Shown here in pieces: positions 12,600 through 22,689 of a stretch of DNA of 64,000 bases. The stretch is from Caenorhabditis elegans (taxonomy: Eukaryota > Nematoda > Chromadorea > Rhabditida > Rhabditidae). The stretch lies in contig NC_003283.11 in assembly GCF_000002985.6 (NCBI RefSeq), forward strand, positions 4,402,001 through 4,466,000, given 5' to 3'. Under the pieces are notes generated by a model, which saw only the letters and a list, made by a program, of their open reading frames with translations, was not told the DNA's origin and made no database searches. The translations under genes were made by a program, and so were the position numbers. Each line of letters opens with the position of its first letter. Position 1 is the first letter of the stretch.

Positions 12600-14021
12600 G
12601 TGAGGGATGAGAAAATATGTATGCTTGCCAATTTATAGCAGAGGTGTGTTATATCCTCTCGGTATCACAAATGCCCGCCTTGTTGCGACGTCTTCCTCGA
12701 AAAAACGGGTTCCAGGCAGATGGTAGAAAAAGAAGGAAGAAGACGGGATTTCATCTTTTTTCAACAGCGGATGAGATACGAGTCGCGAGAAAAGCAAAAG
12801 AAGGAGGCTAGTTAGCATCTATGTCACACCTTTAGGAACATACGAGAACAGCAGTAGAACAAGGAACTACTAATGATTCAATCGAATTCTAATTCAATTT
12901 CCAATTAAAGCTCTCCTCTCATCTCTAGGAAAAGCCAAACCAATCATTATCACAGAGACTTCTCCTCCCGATCCATCAAATAAATCGGATTGGATAGATA
13001 TTGCGTAAGGCTTTTTGCAGTCTTGAAGATGCGGGAAGCCGATGAAAAAAAAAAGAAAAATGGGAAAAACATAACGAGATTTTGCGTGCGCAATTCCATA
13101 AGCAGTTCAATGATGATGCCATTGGGGAAATGATATCGAAAATTGTATAATGATCAAGTAGGCTAGAAGATATGTAACAAGAGTTATATTTTTGAATATC
13201 GGTTTACCACAGCTGTTGTCCGCAGACCATTTTTTAGATACCATATTAGTATTGCATGTTCAACTTCGACAGATTATATCTCAGCTGTCATATGTTCTTC
13301 AAAAAAATTGCCAACTGTAAATTTATTCAGTACATATGAAATCAATATCAACAATTTTACTTTCAAATAAAAATAGAATTTTAGAAAAATTTTTGGCTTT
13401 TGATTTGCCAATTTTTATTTCAAAATGACAAAATGAGTAAAGAATAATATAAGTTACTTATAGGGCTTCCATGTATGTATGTGTTAAAACGCCTACCTGT
13501 CTGAACTTAAGGCGACCTCAGCCTGCCTCAATATGCCTCAAAATGCCTTAAAGGTCGGCCTCAATACGAGCCGTATGCATAACTTGATTTTCAAGAAAAT
13601 GATAGAAATTCGAAAACTCACGACAACATGTAAAAGGTTTCAGGCAGGCGTCAGGCGGCCCTGAAACCGCGCCTGGCTAGTAGGCCTACTGCCTACTGCC
13701 TACTATGAAAGCCTAGTTTCTTCATTTGTTCAAAAGTTGAACAATTCTAGAAAACTATCCTCATAAACTTGGTAATTACAGTTTCAAATCATTTCTCTGC
13801 CAGTGTAACAATTTTATCGTGTCAAAAGTTATTCTCCATAGGTTACTCTGCAAATTTTGTCCAATGTTAAACAATCATCAAAGAAAATGCATTTAAACAA
13901 TTTATTGAAAAATTTACAGCTAAAGTCAGAGACTTTGAAATTTGGTGAAATTATTTTTATTGAAAAAAATTGGCAGTGGTAAATTGATACTTGAAAATTG
14001 ATAGACTTGGAACTTCAAATT
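12600..14021. other. Intergenic region with a GCCTGCC-rich repeat
   Basis: About 13457-13720 is a repeat with GGGCTTCCATG at one end and AAGCCTAGT at the other. It is rich in TAGGCAGGC / GCCTGCCTA units (ACGCCTACCTGTCTG, GTTTCAGGCAGGCGTCAGGC). An inverted relative lies at 21237-21405. The rest holds no recognised gene; the CT/GA-rich stretch near 12700-12800 lies upstream of the ground-like promoter. Confidence 0.5.
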
Positions 14022-14799
14022 CTATTGCTTTCTGTGACGGAATCTACGAATCGCGTCGAGAGAAAGAGCACGACGTTGGAAATGACGGTTATGGGCGGTG
14101 CGAGCCTTTGCACGTTGACGATCTGAAAAAATATTATAAAAATTTCAAAGCCTTCTTTCTGATTGACTTACAAGATCCAGCAGAGTTTGAAGTGTAATCC
14201 ATAGCTGTTGCCGAATACGAAGCAGGTGCTGGAGCATAATTCGTCTCAGTGGGTGCCTCGAAGTTAGAAGTATATCCGGATGGGGATGGTGCTGAGTAAG
14301 ATGGCTTCTGGGCATAGTCAGATGGTGGGGAAGCCACTGGATATTTCTTCGGTGCGGTGTAGCTTGGAACAGAGTAAGATGGAGTCGTATCATAGGATGA
14401 TGGTGTTGTCTCGTAAGTTGGAGCAATTGGGTACTTCTTACTTGCGGCGTGACTTTGAACTAGGTATGATGGAGTTGTTTCATAAGATGGTGTGGTTTCA
14501 TATGTTGGTGCAATTGGGTACTTCTTTGAAACTTGGTAGCTTGGTTCTGGATAAGAAGGAGTTGTTTCGTAGGAAGCTGTAGTTGGGTAAGTTGGAGCTT
14601 CAGTTGGGTATGTTGGTGGTGCAGTTGAGTAAGCAGGCTTCTGAGCATAATCGTTGGGAGGCATTTGATAGGTTGGCGCAACTGGGTACTTCTTCGCAGT
14701 TGGGTAGGATGGAGGTGGTGTTGGATAGGTGTCCGGAACTCTATATCCACATTGAACGAGGACCACGAGAAGTGATGAGAAAAGGATGAAAGAACGCAT
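14022..14799 (-). CDS. Secreted Pro/Tyr-rich protein with basic C-terminal exon (family member A)
   Basis: Exon 1 is 14172-14799 and exon 2 is 14022-14122 (729 nt, 242 residues), joined by a phase-1 intron. Residues 1-17 are a signal peptide (MRSFILFSSLLVVLVQC) followed by GYRVPDTYPTPPPSYPT. The middle is built of YPIAPTYETTPSYETTPSY-like repeats. Exon 2 encodes a strongly basic tail starting YRQRAKARTAHNRHFQRR and ending RRFRHRKQ. This is the longest member of the first eight. A TATATA box lies 35-40 bp upstream (about 14834) and an AATAAA on the minus strand at 13956-13961. Function is not recognised. Composition fits an extracellular, intrinsically disordered matrix protein. Confidence 0.8.
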
Positions 14800-15815
14800 T
14801 GCAGGGAAAATTGTGGTTGGTATATGTTTCCCATGTTTATATACACTTGAAAATGTTAAACTCTGACCAAAAGACACTAAATGAGAATTGAAATGGTCGT
14901 TAGAGAAAATAGCTATTCTTCCTGGAAAGTCATAGCTATTAATTGGCAAAGAACGTTTCTATTTCCATTACTATAGTATGCTTCCTACCTGACTTGGTAC
15001 AAATAAGTCAATAATGGTTTTTTTTTAATTTGAAAGCGAAAAAAATTAAGTTTGGATAATAGATTTTGGAAATTATTTCGTCAATTTTTGCGATGTAATA
15101 ACCTTTTTTTCCAACAAAAAAGTTTGAAGTTATTATATTTCAAAGCATGGCAAAAATTTTAATTTAAGAATTTATTCTATAAAAACAAACGTACATATAA
15201 TAATACTTTTCAAAAAATTGTTGAAGTTTTTTTACAGTCAAAAGTGTTAAAAACTCTGTTTTCACTTATCATGTCTTTGGAAGTCGATAGAATTTTTTTT
15301 TCAAAGGACTTTACAGCTTAATTGTGTTTAAACTCTACGTAGACTCTTCAACATTTAAAATTACTCTCAGGAAGTCACATTTTTGGAAAGTTAGACAATT
15401 TACAAAATCTTTAACTGAAAACTTTGTAGCTTTTTATCATAATATTCGGAAGTGTTTAAGCATAATCCTGGGCATTTAAATGAAACCTGTGTTATTTGAC
15501 CTATTATGAATTGTTCGAAAACGTTGCTGCATACGAGAACTGTCAAGTAGAAAAAAGCCGATCTGAAATATTTTCAGGAAAATTTTTAAATTAAAATTAG
15601 TGGTCAAAATTTAAAACTTTTTCAATTTTTTTCTCGAAAAAAAATCTGCATTTTTTGAGAAAAAAGCTCAGACAAAAAATATTTTTTTTGATTTTTTTCC
15701 AGCTTTCTCCATTAATGTGAACGGTTTAATAATATTATAGCATTCTGAACATTTTATTCGCATTAAGCCGATAAATGTTGTTGAGAGAACAAAAAATGGC
15801 GACAATCCTAAATTT
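14800..15815. other. Intergenic spacer, no gene seen
   Basis: AT-rich sequence with the promoter of family member A at its left end. No repeat of note and no coding signal. Confidence 0.45.
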
Positions 15816-16216
15816 TCACTGCTTCTTCTGCTGGAATCTCTTGATTGGTTGGAGCTCACGATGCAGGTATTGTCGATTGTGAGCAGTTCGTGCTTTTGCT
15901 CTTTTGCGAGCTGAAAATTTAACGTTTTATTTTATTTTTAAAAAACCAAAAACTTACACTCTGAAGTAGATACGGAATCTTCTGCGGCGTTATCCTCGTC
16001 GCTAAAGAATTTTGAAACTTCGGCTGATGGAGCCGCCACAGCGGAATAAGTTGGCTTCACTTCACTTTCGGCTGGAGAAGATTTGTATGTCAAAGCAACT
16101 GGATACTTTTTTGCAGTTGGATACAATGGCGGAGGAGTTGGATAGCTATCCAAAACTGGGTACTCACAATGAACCAGAACAGCCATCAGCCCAGAGAAGA
16201 AAATAAGAGAACGCAT
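15816..16216 (-). CDS. Secreted Pro/Tyr-rich protein with basic C-terminal exon (family member B)
   Basis: Exon 1 is 15958-16216, exon 2 is 15816-15910 (354 nt, 117 residues). The signal peptide is MRSLIFFSGLMAVLVHC. The middle (YPTPPPLYPTAKKYPVALTY) is short and lacks the later repeats. It then becomes acidic (FFSDEDNAAEDSVSTSE) just before the phase-1 intron. Exon 2 gives SRKRAKARTAHNRQYLHREL and ends KRFQQKKQ. The acidic stretch directly before the basic tail is shared by most members and may neutralise it in the precursor. ACTATAAAA lies about 25-30 bp upstream. No function is recognised. Confidence 0.8.
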
Positions 16217-17453
16217 TTCTATTTCAGTAAGCTACTGAATTTATTTTTATAGTGTTCCAGTATCAACTTTGAACATTTAGTTTCAAAAAAAATTCAATTA
16301 ATTTTAATGGCAATTAAATTCGCGATAGTAGTCAGGAACCGCCCGAAAATCATTTTCCGTCGAGTAAAACATTGTTAGTTCATTTGTGTTGTGGAAAATA
16401 GTAAAATCTGAATTGTAGAAGTTTTATTGGTTTCTGCAGAGAAATAAGAAGAAGAAGATCCATGATCATGTGACGCCCATCTTTGATGCAATCTTTAAAC
16501 TTTTGGTAAGTTATGAGAAAATTGAGAGAAGAATTTTAGAAGTCTAGGTTTCCGATTTGATATATTGCTTTTAATTTTTTCATTGCCTGCTCAGTCAAGA
16601 GCGAGTCACGGCAACTTGGTCCAAAACCATTTCTAATTAGTAAACTCTCAAAAACCACAACTAATTAGCTTAAAATCATTGCTAATTAGCAAAAATAAGC
16701 TAATTTACAATGGTTTTAAGCTATTTAGTTGTGGTTTTTGAGAGTTTACTAATTAGAAATGGTTTTGGACCGAGTTGCCGTGACTCGCTCTTGACTGAGT
16801 ATAGAAGGAGCATCCTCGACTGGAAAATACCGAAAAGTGTAGATTCTGATTTTACGCGGGAATTCAAATTTGGTTTTTGTATTAATTTAATTGTTCGCGT
16901 GCTTATTGCAATCTTTTTTTTGATAACTTTCGGTGTATTTTCACATGCTACAAAAAAGCGCAGAAATTCCAAATTTTTAAAAATTTTTAAACGAACTTTT
17001 ATCACTGCTAACAGAATTCTCCAGTTTTCTCTTTATGCTTTGGTAAATACTTACTAAATATTTTCAGTAATTTTCCCATTGACAATGCTCCTTCCTTATC
17101 TATGTCAGATTTTTCATTCTCAGATTTCCTGAGATTAATTTTTGTTTCTTTTTTCCGATTGTTCAGAACAGAATGCTCTAAATTATGCATACTCGGTGGG
17201 AGAGGGATCTCTGGAAAAAATATTTGGTCAAAAAAATTAGAATTTCCTTTTGGTTAACCTCACTTGATTTTACAAAATGTGGGCTACCCGTTTTTGAGAA
17301 AAACTCGCACCAAATTTCGGGCCATGTTAAAAGTATATTTCTTTTCTAGAAATTGACATTTCAAACTATTTCAAAAAAAATCTTGAATTAAAAAAATTGC
17401 TTTATTTTTTTCAGTAAAAAATTTACAAAATCTTGAACCAAAACGATTTTAAT
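16217..17453. other. Intergenic region containing a 208-bp palindrome
   Basis: Apart from the palindrome at 16591-16798 this stretch is AT-rich. An open frame at 16710-17057 starts inside the palindrome and shows no family features. Confidence 0.45.
16591..16798. repeat. Foldback element with about 100-bp near-perfect arms
   Basis: The left arm begins TCAGTCAAGAGCGAGTCACG and the right arm ends CGTGACTCGCTCTTGACTGA. Internal arms share CCATTTCTAATTAGTAAACT and its complement. The loop is very short, around TTAGCAAAAATAAGCTAA. It is probably a non-autonomous palindromic repeat. Confidence 0.85.
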
Positions 17454-17867
17454 CTATTGTTTCTTCTGTTGGAATCTCTTGATTGGTTGGAGAGCACGTC
17501 GTTGGAATTGGCGATTGTGTGCGGTACGTGCCTTGGCTCGCTTGCGATCTGAAATTTTGAAAAATTGTTAGTCTTTTGTTTGAAGCTGTCTTTTACATTC
17601 GGATGTTGCGGAGGCACTGGTAGCTGATTCAGATTCAGTATCTTCTTGATTGTCACTTGAAGTATAAGCAGATGGAGCTGGTGGTGGTTGAGCAGAGTAG
17701 GATGGTGTAGATGGATATGTTGGAGCGACTGGGTACTTCTTCGGAGTTGGGTAGGATGGTGGTGGTGTTGGATAGGATGGTGTAGTTGGATAGCTATTCT
17801 CAGCAACTGGGTATCCACATTGAACAAGGATGACCAAGAGAGCAGAGGAGATGATGAAGGAACGCAT
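17454..17867 (-). CDS. Secreted Pro/Tyr-rich protein with basic C-terminal exon (family member C)
   Basis: Exon 1 is 17597-17867, exon 2 is 17454-17548 (366 nt, 121 residues). The signal peptide MRSFIISSALLVILVQC is followed by GYPVAENSYPTTPSYPTPPP, a KKYPVAPTYP repeat, and an acidic/Ser stretch (SSDNQEDTESESATSAS). Exon 2 encodes YRKRAKARTAHNRQFQRR and ends QPIKRFQQKKQ. It is almost identical to the gene at 18275-18688, which lies head to head on the other strand. A TATATAAG is 35-40 bp upstream (17902-17909) and the minus-strand AATAAA is at 17401-17406. Function unknown. Confidence 0.85.
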
Positions 17868-18227
17868 TGTTGGAGTGATGTTTCCTGTAAGGTTTCGGGA
17901 ACTTATATACTATGCCATCTTCAACTTTGATCAATTGGAACTGGAACCAGTATCCCCTTGTGATAGCTAGTTGGAAAACCCATTTCAAACAAGGGAGGTG
18001 AACTTTGGCATTTTGTAGTTTTGTAGGTAGTAGTAGTAGATTTCAGGAGTGATAAGAATTAGTTTTGCAGGCAATGCCAAAATGACCAAGCAGAATACGT
18101 TCTTAAATCTTCATATTGTACACCAAAGAACATGTATTAGTTACAGAAACCTCATAAAATAAACTACTCTTACAATTAGCTCCCTTTTTTTCAGTTCACT
18201 TCCAAAAGTTCATAGTAGATTTTTCGT

Positions 18228-18236
18228 ATAAAAGGT
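18228..18236 (+). promoter_or_regulatory. TATA box of family member D
   Basis: TATAAAAGG about 40 bp before the ATG. Comparable boxes precede the other members: 14834 (A), 16241 (B), 17902 (C), 21995 (E), 22304 (F), 26320 (H) and 27700 (I). Strong TATA elements are typical of highly and stage-specifically transcribed worm genes. Confidence 0.6.
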
Positions 18237-18274
18237 ATTTCAGGACTTCAGTCGTTATCAATTTCAACATCAAA

Positions 18275-18688
18275 ATGCGTTCCTTCATCATCTTCTCTAC
18301 CCTTTTGGTCATCCTTGTTCAATGTGGATACCCAGTTGCTGAGAATAGCTATCCAACTACACCATCCTATCCAACACCACCACCATCCTACCCAACTCCG
18401 AAGAAGTATCCAGTCGCTCCAACATACCCATCTACACCATCCTACTCTGCTCCACCAGCTCAATCTGCTTATTCTTCAAGTGACAATCAAGAAGATACTG
18501 AATCTGAATCAGTTACTGGTGCTGCTTCAACATCGGAGTGTAAGGGAAAACATCAATTTCTGACTAAAAATTCAATAAATAAATATTTTACAGATCGCAA
18601 GCGCGCCAAGGCACGTACCGCGCACAATCGGCAATTCCAACGACGTGCTCTCCAGCCAATCAAGAGATTCCAACAGAAGAAGCAATAG
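18275..18688 (+). CDS. Secreted Pro/Tyr-rich protein with basic C-terminal exon (family member D)
   Basis: Exon 1 is 18275-18539, exon 2 is 18594-18688 (360 nt, 119 residues). It has the same architecture and nearly the same sequence as the divergent partner at 17454-17867. Differences include loss of one short proline segment (SYSAPPAQSAYSSSD) and a different intron. The ATG sits about 40 bp after a TATAAAAGG (18228-18236), and an AATAAA lies at 18739-18744. The acidic SDNQEDTESES stretch precedes the basic exon 2 (YRKRAKARTAHNRQFQRR). The 407-bp spacer between the two ATGs probably holds both promoters. Confidence 0.85.
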   Translation: MRSFIIFSTLLVILVQCGYPVAENSYPTTPSYPTPPPSYPTPKKYPVAPTYPSTPSYSAPPAQSAYSSSDNQEDTESESVTGAASTSECKGKHQFLTKNSINKYFTDRKRAKARTAHNRQFQRRALQPIKRFQQKKQ

Positions 18689-18738
18689 ATTTAGTAGTTT
18701 TAGTGCAAATTGCACTGTGATTTTTTAAAACTTGAACA

Positions 18739-18744
18739 AATAAA
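18739..18744 (+). terminator. Polyadenylation signal AATAAA of family member D
   Basis: AATAAA 50 bp after the stop codon, in the expected place for a short 3' UTR. Confidence 0.6.
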
Positions 18745-19068
18745 CATTTCATAATTCAACTCATTTTTCTCAACTCAACATCAACTTAGAAATGTTATGT
18801 GTGAAGCAGTAACAGATTTTTAAAATTGAACTCATGGTGAATGCTTTCAACATTCTCCAAAACTTGCATTGAATGGTGTGGAGCATTTCCAAAAGTTTAA
18901 CAAAATCACCCGATGTTTTTGCATCCAAGACCAATTTTCAATAAGAAAAATAATCGATGTTTGATTACAAGTATGGTGTTCTTTTTTCAAAATTTTGAAC
19001 ATAAATTTTATTTTCAATCAAAGTGGAACATGAAAAGAAAAGAAAAAAGTCATTAAAACATCAGAAAA

Positions 19069-19575
19069 TTAAGCAACTTCTACGGCACCTCCCTCAGCAG
19101 CATCCTGTTCGTCCGTATTGATTCCGAAAATCTCTCTGAGTTCAGCTGTCGTTTTGCCCTTTGCCATGTTGGATACAGTCTTACAACCATAGTACATAAG
19201 ACCCTTGATGTCAAGGAAGTTTGACGCCAGAATCAAATCGAACAGAGCTTCATCCTCAATTTTCAAGAACTTTTGATCCCATTCTGGAATGGTGAGGGTC
19301 TTGAGAACATTCATATTGTCCTCTGGAATTGCATCGGCGTTGTGCTTCTCACACCATTCAGCGACCTTCTCCATAGTCTTTCCATTCACATTAGTAACTG
19401 GAATTGGATCACGGGTCTCAATGTTTTCAATGGTATAACCGAGATTCTCAATGAGATTGCTGAGAGTCTTCGATTGTTGGACGGCTTTCTCGCTCATTTT
19501 TGTCACGACTCCATCGTTTGAAATGATCTTGTAAAAGATTTGGGCGGCTGGAGCATCGGAAACTGGAGCAGACAT
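19069..19575 (-). CDS. skr-14: Skp1-related protein (SCF ubiquitin ligase adaptor)
   Basis: A single exon encodes 168 residues. The N-terminal POZ-type fold is recognisable (YKIISNDGVVTKMSEKAVQQ; SNLIENLGY; PIPVTNVNGKTM; VAEWCEKHNADA), followed by the Skp1 C-terminal helices (WDQKFLKIEDEALFDLILAS, NFLDIKGLMYYGCKTV, MAKGKTTAELREIFGI). Skp1 proteins bridge CUL-1 and F-box proteins in SCF E3 ligases. The usual last helix containing WCE is absent; the protein ends in a short acidic tail (NTDEQDAAEGGAVEVA). It is divergent from, and 851 bp away from, the paralogue at 20427. The assignment of the skr number rests on memory of length and locus and may be swapped with the neighbour. Confidence 0.88.
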   Translation of the reverse strand: MSAPVSDAPAAQIFYKIISNDGVVTKMSEKAVQQSKTLSNLIENLGYTIENIETRDPIPVTNVNGKTMEKVAEWCEKHNADAIPEDNMNVLKTLTIPEWDQKFLKIEDEALFDLILASNFLDIKGLMYYGCKTVSNMAKGKTTAELREIFGINTDEQDAAEGGAVEVA

Positions 19576-20426
19576 GGTGATGAGTATGTCGATTCTGAAA
19601 ATTGAATTCTTAGATTGCGAGATGACTGGAAAATAGAAAATAGGTAAAGGTATCGATGGCAAACCTAACTGACTAGATTTAAACTAAAATTAAATGAGAT
19701 TTTGGAAGATTATCGGAGTAAAAAAAAATTTTGACGTCACCTACAACAAGAGTGTAATAAGGTTGTAAGGCAGGCAAAAAAGGATAGAAACAGGAAAAGC
19801 AGATAGAAAACACCAGATCCAAGACAAGGAAAATTGCATAATGAATGGGTGAGTACAGACAATGCACACCGTTCTGTCAGACGCGCCGTTGAAAATGAAT
19901 CGATAAGTTGCACAATGTGTTATAGAGTCCCCTCAGCCGAGCTAAAGACGAAGAACAGCTGCAAATATAGTAGTGTGTATGTACATTTTCCAATCAATAA
20001 CTGACTTACCGCGCGTCCGATGGGTTACATTTGCAGCGTTCTCGTCGTTTAGCGAAAACAGTCTGTTCGATGGTCATTCTGTCGTTTGGCTCTCATCGCG
20101 AGCAGTCGCAATTTATTTTCTCTTACTTTTCTTTTTTCTTATGTTTTTTCCTCGTTTTCTACAGTCCTGGTCAAAAAGATATTCCTTTTATTTAGCAGTT
20201 TTGATAATTTTGAAATTTTTCAAATGGTTATAACTCTACTAAAAATGCAATTTTTCGTGAAGAACGAATGTTGAAAATATATGTGAACCAAAATTCAATT
20301 CTTTCTCGGTAGTTTCCCATTTTTCATTCTATCATTCCGCAATTTTACTCTCTTAAACTTCATCTGCACTCTTCAGCATATCTATATTGATTTATATCTT
20401 TCCAGAAATCACCCTAACTTTCAAAA

Positions 20427-21011
20427 ATGTCTGCTGAAGCCGCCGCCGTCGAAGTTCAAGCCAACGAGGCTCCAATTGTCGCCCCAATCATGTACAAGGT
20501 CGAATCAAGTGATGGACAAGTCTATGAAATCAGTGATGAAGCAGTAAAGCAGTCGAACACCCTCTCCAATCTGATTTCTACATGTGTTGCCAATGATGTT
20601 GCTTCAATGGATCCAATTCCAATTACCAATGTCACCGGAAACATCATGAAGATGGTCATTGAGTGGTGTGAGAAACACAAAGGAGAAACACTTCCAGTTG
20701 AAGATGACAGTGTTCCCAAGAACATCACTGTTCCAGAATGGGATACCAACTTCTTGAAAATCGACAACGACGTGCTCTTCGACTTGATTGTTGCCTCCAA
20801 CTTCCTTGATGTGCCTGGATTGATGAGCTATGCATGCAAGATGGTCGCCAACATGGCTATCGGAAAGTCCCCTGATGAGATGAGAGTTCTCTTTGCAATT
20901 CCAACTGATGAGGAGGATGAAGCTGCCGAGAAGGCTGCAAAGGAGAAGGCTGAAGCTGAGAAAAAGGCAATCACAGAGAAGGACGCAGCTGAACCATCAA
21001 CTTCCAAGTAA
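20427..21011 (+). CDS. skr-7: Skp1-related protein (SCF ubiquitin ligase adaptor)
   Basis: A single exon encodes 194 residues. It has the same POZ and Skp1 segments as its divergent neighbour: YKVESSDGQVYEISDEAVKQ, PIPITNVTGNIMKMVIEWCE, VPEWDTNFLKIDNDVLFDLI, ASNFLDVPGLMSYACKMVAN and KSPDEMRVLFAIPTDEEDE. The canonical WCE-containing last helix is replaced by a charged Ala/Lys/Glu helix (about residues 170-190), probably a coiled or single alpha helix. An Ala-rich N-terminal extension (AEAAAVEVQANEAPIV) precedes the POZ fold. Codon use is clearly that of a well-expressed worm gene. AATAAA follows at 21046-21051. The specific skr number is from memory. Confidence 0.88.
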   Translation: MSAEAAAVEVQANEAPIVAPIMYKVESSDGQVYEISDEAVKQSNTLSNLISTCVANDVASMDPIPITNVTGNIMKMVIEWCEKHKGETLPVEDDSVPKNITVPEWDTNFLKIDNDVLFDLIVASNFLDVPGLMSYACKMVANMAIGKSPDEMRVLFAIPTDEEDEAAEKAAKEKAEAEKKAITEKDAAEPSTSK

Positions 21012-21618
21012 CTCCCACGTTCTAAATTTTCCGAGTTTTTGATCAAATAAATTCATTTCGCTGTCATTAAACGTTTTTAATCAAAAGAATTGTACGTACA
21101 GAAAAAAGTGTTGTCCTAAAATGATAAATTATTGTGTGAGGCTCGAGGCTCAAGGTGGTTCCAAAATACAAATTTATAGAACAAGACGTTTTGAAAATTT
21201 CTCGAAAATTTTTAATCATAGTTCACAGGAAGGTGCTGGCTTCCATGGTAGGCAGGGGCGGTTTCAGGGCCTGACGCCTGCCCGAAACCTGCCCGCCTTA
21301 TGCCGGCCTTTCGCATAGGCGCGGATTGAGGCGAGAGGCGGGCGGAGGTCGCATTAAGGTCAGACAGGCAGGTGTTAAACGCCTATATAGAAGCCCTAGT
21401 CCGCTCCTAATTTAAATATTTTTCCGTAGTCGGCCGGGAAATTGTGGTGTTATTTAGTTATTTTTTGGATCAGAATTTTTGGATGTGCAGCAAATTTGCT
21501 GTAATAAAATTTGCGAAGAAGCTTCCCAAATCAAAAAATTTTCGAAAAAATGATTTATTGAATGGCTTATCGGGAAAACTTTTAAAGCGAAAAATAAATT
21601 CAATTTATTTTTGAAATT
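21012..21618. repeat. Spacer with GCCTGCC-rich repeat (about 21237-21405)
   Basis: GGCTTCCATGGTAGGCAGG at one end and ATATAGAAGCCCTAGT at the other bracket a GC-richer element with CCTGACGCCTGCCCGAAACC. It is an inverted relative of the element near 13457-13720. The rest of the spacer is AT-rich. Confidence 0.6.
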
Positions 21619-21947
21619 TTATTGTTTTTTCTGTTGGAATCTTCTGATTGGCTGAAGAGCACGGCGATGGAATTTGCGGTTTTGGACGGTACGGGCTTTG
21701 GCACGTTTGCGGACTGAAAAATGTATACTCAAAACTTTGAACATACTTAATTTCGATAAAACTCACATTCTACATTAGATTCAGTATCAACAGAACCTTC
21801 ACTATTACTGATAGAGCTTGCCGAGTAGACAGATGCAGATGGATATGAAGGAGCAACTGGATAAGATGCTGGATATGCATCAGGAACTGGGTATCCACAT
21901 TGAGCAAGGACAACCAAGAAGGCAGAGAAAATGATGAGGACTTGCAT
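21619..21947 (-). CDS. Secreted Tyr/Ser-rich protein with basic C-terminal exon (family member E)
   Basis: Exon 1 is 21767-21947, exon 2 is 21619-21713 (276 nt, 91 residues), with the same phase-1 intron as its relatives. The signal peptide is MQVLIIFSAFLVVLAQC, then GYPVPDAYPASYPVAPSYPS and an acidic end (SISNSEGSVDTESNVE). Exon 2 gives FRKRAKARTVQNRKFHRR and ends IRRFQQKKQ. The TATATAAG box is about 45 bp upstream. A copy with a nonsense mutation lies at 24157-24477, and the two share downstream flank as well (TTTATTGAATGGCTTATCGG against TTTATTGATTGGCTCATCGG). Confidence 0.8.
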
Positions 21948-22352
21948 TGTTGAAACTGGAAGTTGAATGATTTTCAGGTGAAGTTTTGATTTCTTATATA
22001 CTACTCCGTGCTACTATGGTCGGAAAAGTGAAATTGAGAAAAGTTCAGTAATCGAAGCAAGGTGTAAAGCCATAAAAGATGGAATAATGGGGTTTCTGCA
22101 ACTGTAACGGAACAATCTTTTGACCAGAAAGTTCAAACTTTAATGTGGAAAACTTTTTTGTGTTTTACCCTGGGAGGACATTTCAGTTATTATTTTGAAC
22201 ATTATTATGGGATGCGTTTGAAATGAAAATAATTTCTTTCAACAGCCAAAAAAGAAATTAGATTTCCACTTGATTTTTGATTCCTTGAAAAATGTGCCCT
22301 GGTGTATATATATAAGAAGGTCAAGAACAAAGTTTTACCACATTTTAAAAAA

Positions 22353-22689
22353 ATGCGCACTTTCATTATTTTCTCCGCACTCCTGGTAATCCTTGTTCAA
22401 TGTGGATATCCAACTAGCTACCCAGTTGCTCCAAGCTTTGCTCCGCGAGGCATCGTCCCACGATCTCTCCCCGAGCAACCACCAAGCAGATTCACTGACT
22501 GGACTGTGACGACGGATTCTGAATCGGATAACTCTGAATGTGAGATCTACGCTGAGGATTTGAGATTTAAAATTTAAAATTAAATTTCAGTCCGCAAACG
22601 TGCCAAGGCTCGCACCGCCCGTAACCGGAAATTCTAACGTCGTGCATGCACTTCAACCAATTAGGAGATTTCAACAGAGGGAGCATTAA
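22353..22689 (+). pseudogene. Family member F with nonsense codon and 4-bp insertion in the basic exon
   Basis: Exon 1 (22353-22539) is intact: MRTFIIFSALLVILVQC, GYPTSYPVAPSF, then an acidic end (TTDSESDNSE). Exon 2 starts at 22591 with FRKRAKARTARNRKF and then meets TAA at 22635-22637, where the relatives have a Gln codon. Eight bases further, TGCA is duplicated (22643-22650), shifting the frame. The remaining sequence would otherwise encode LQPIRRFQQREH and stop at 22689. Translation as it stands gives 77 residues lacking the last third of the tail. It may be a decayed copy or a shortened but working one. A strong TATA (22304-22314) remains. Confidence 0.65.

Noticed and set aside
16710-17057. 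115-codon frame starting in the palindrome
   Set aside because: The start lies in the foldback arm, and the hydrophobic part is biased T-rich translation. No homologue is recognised.
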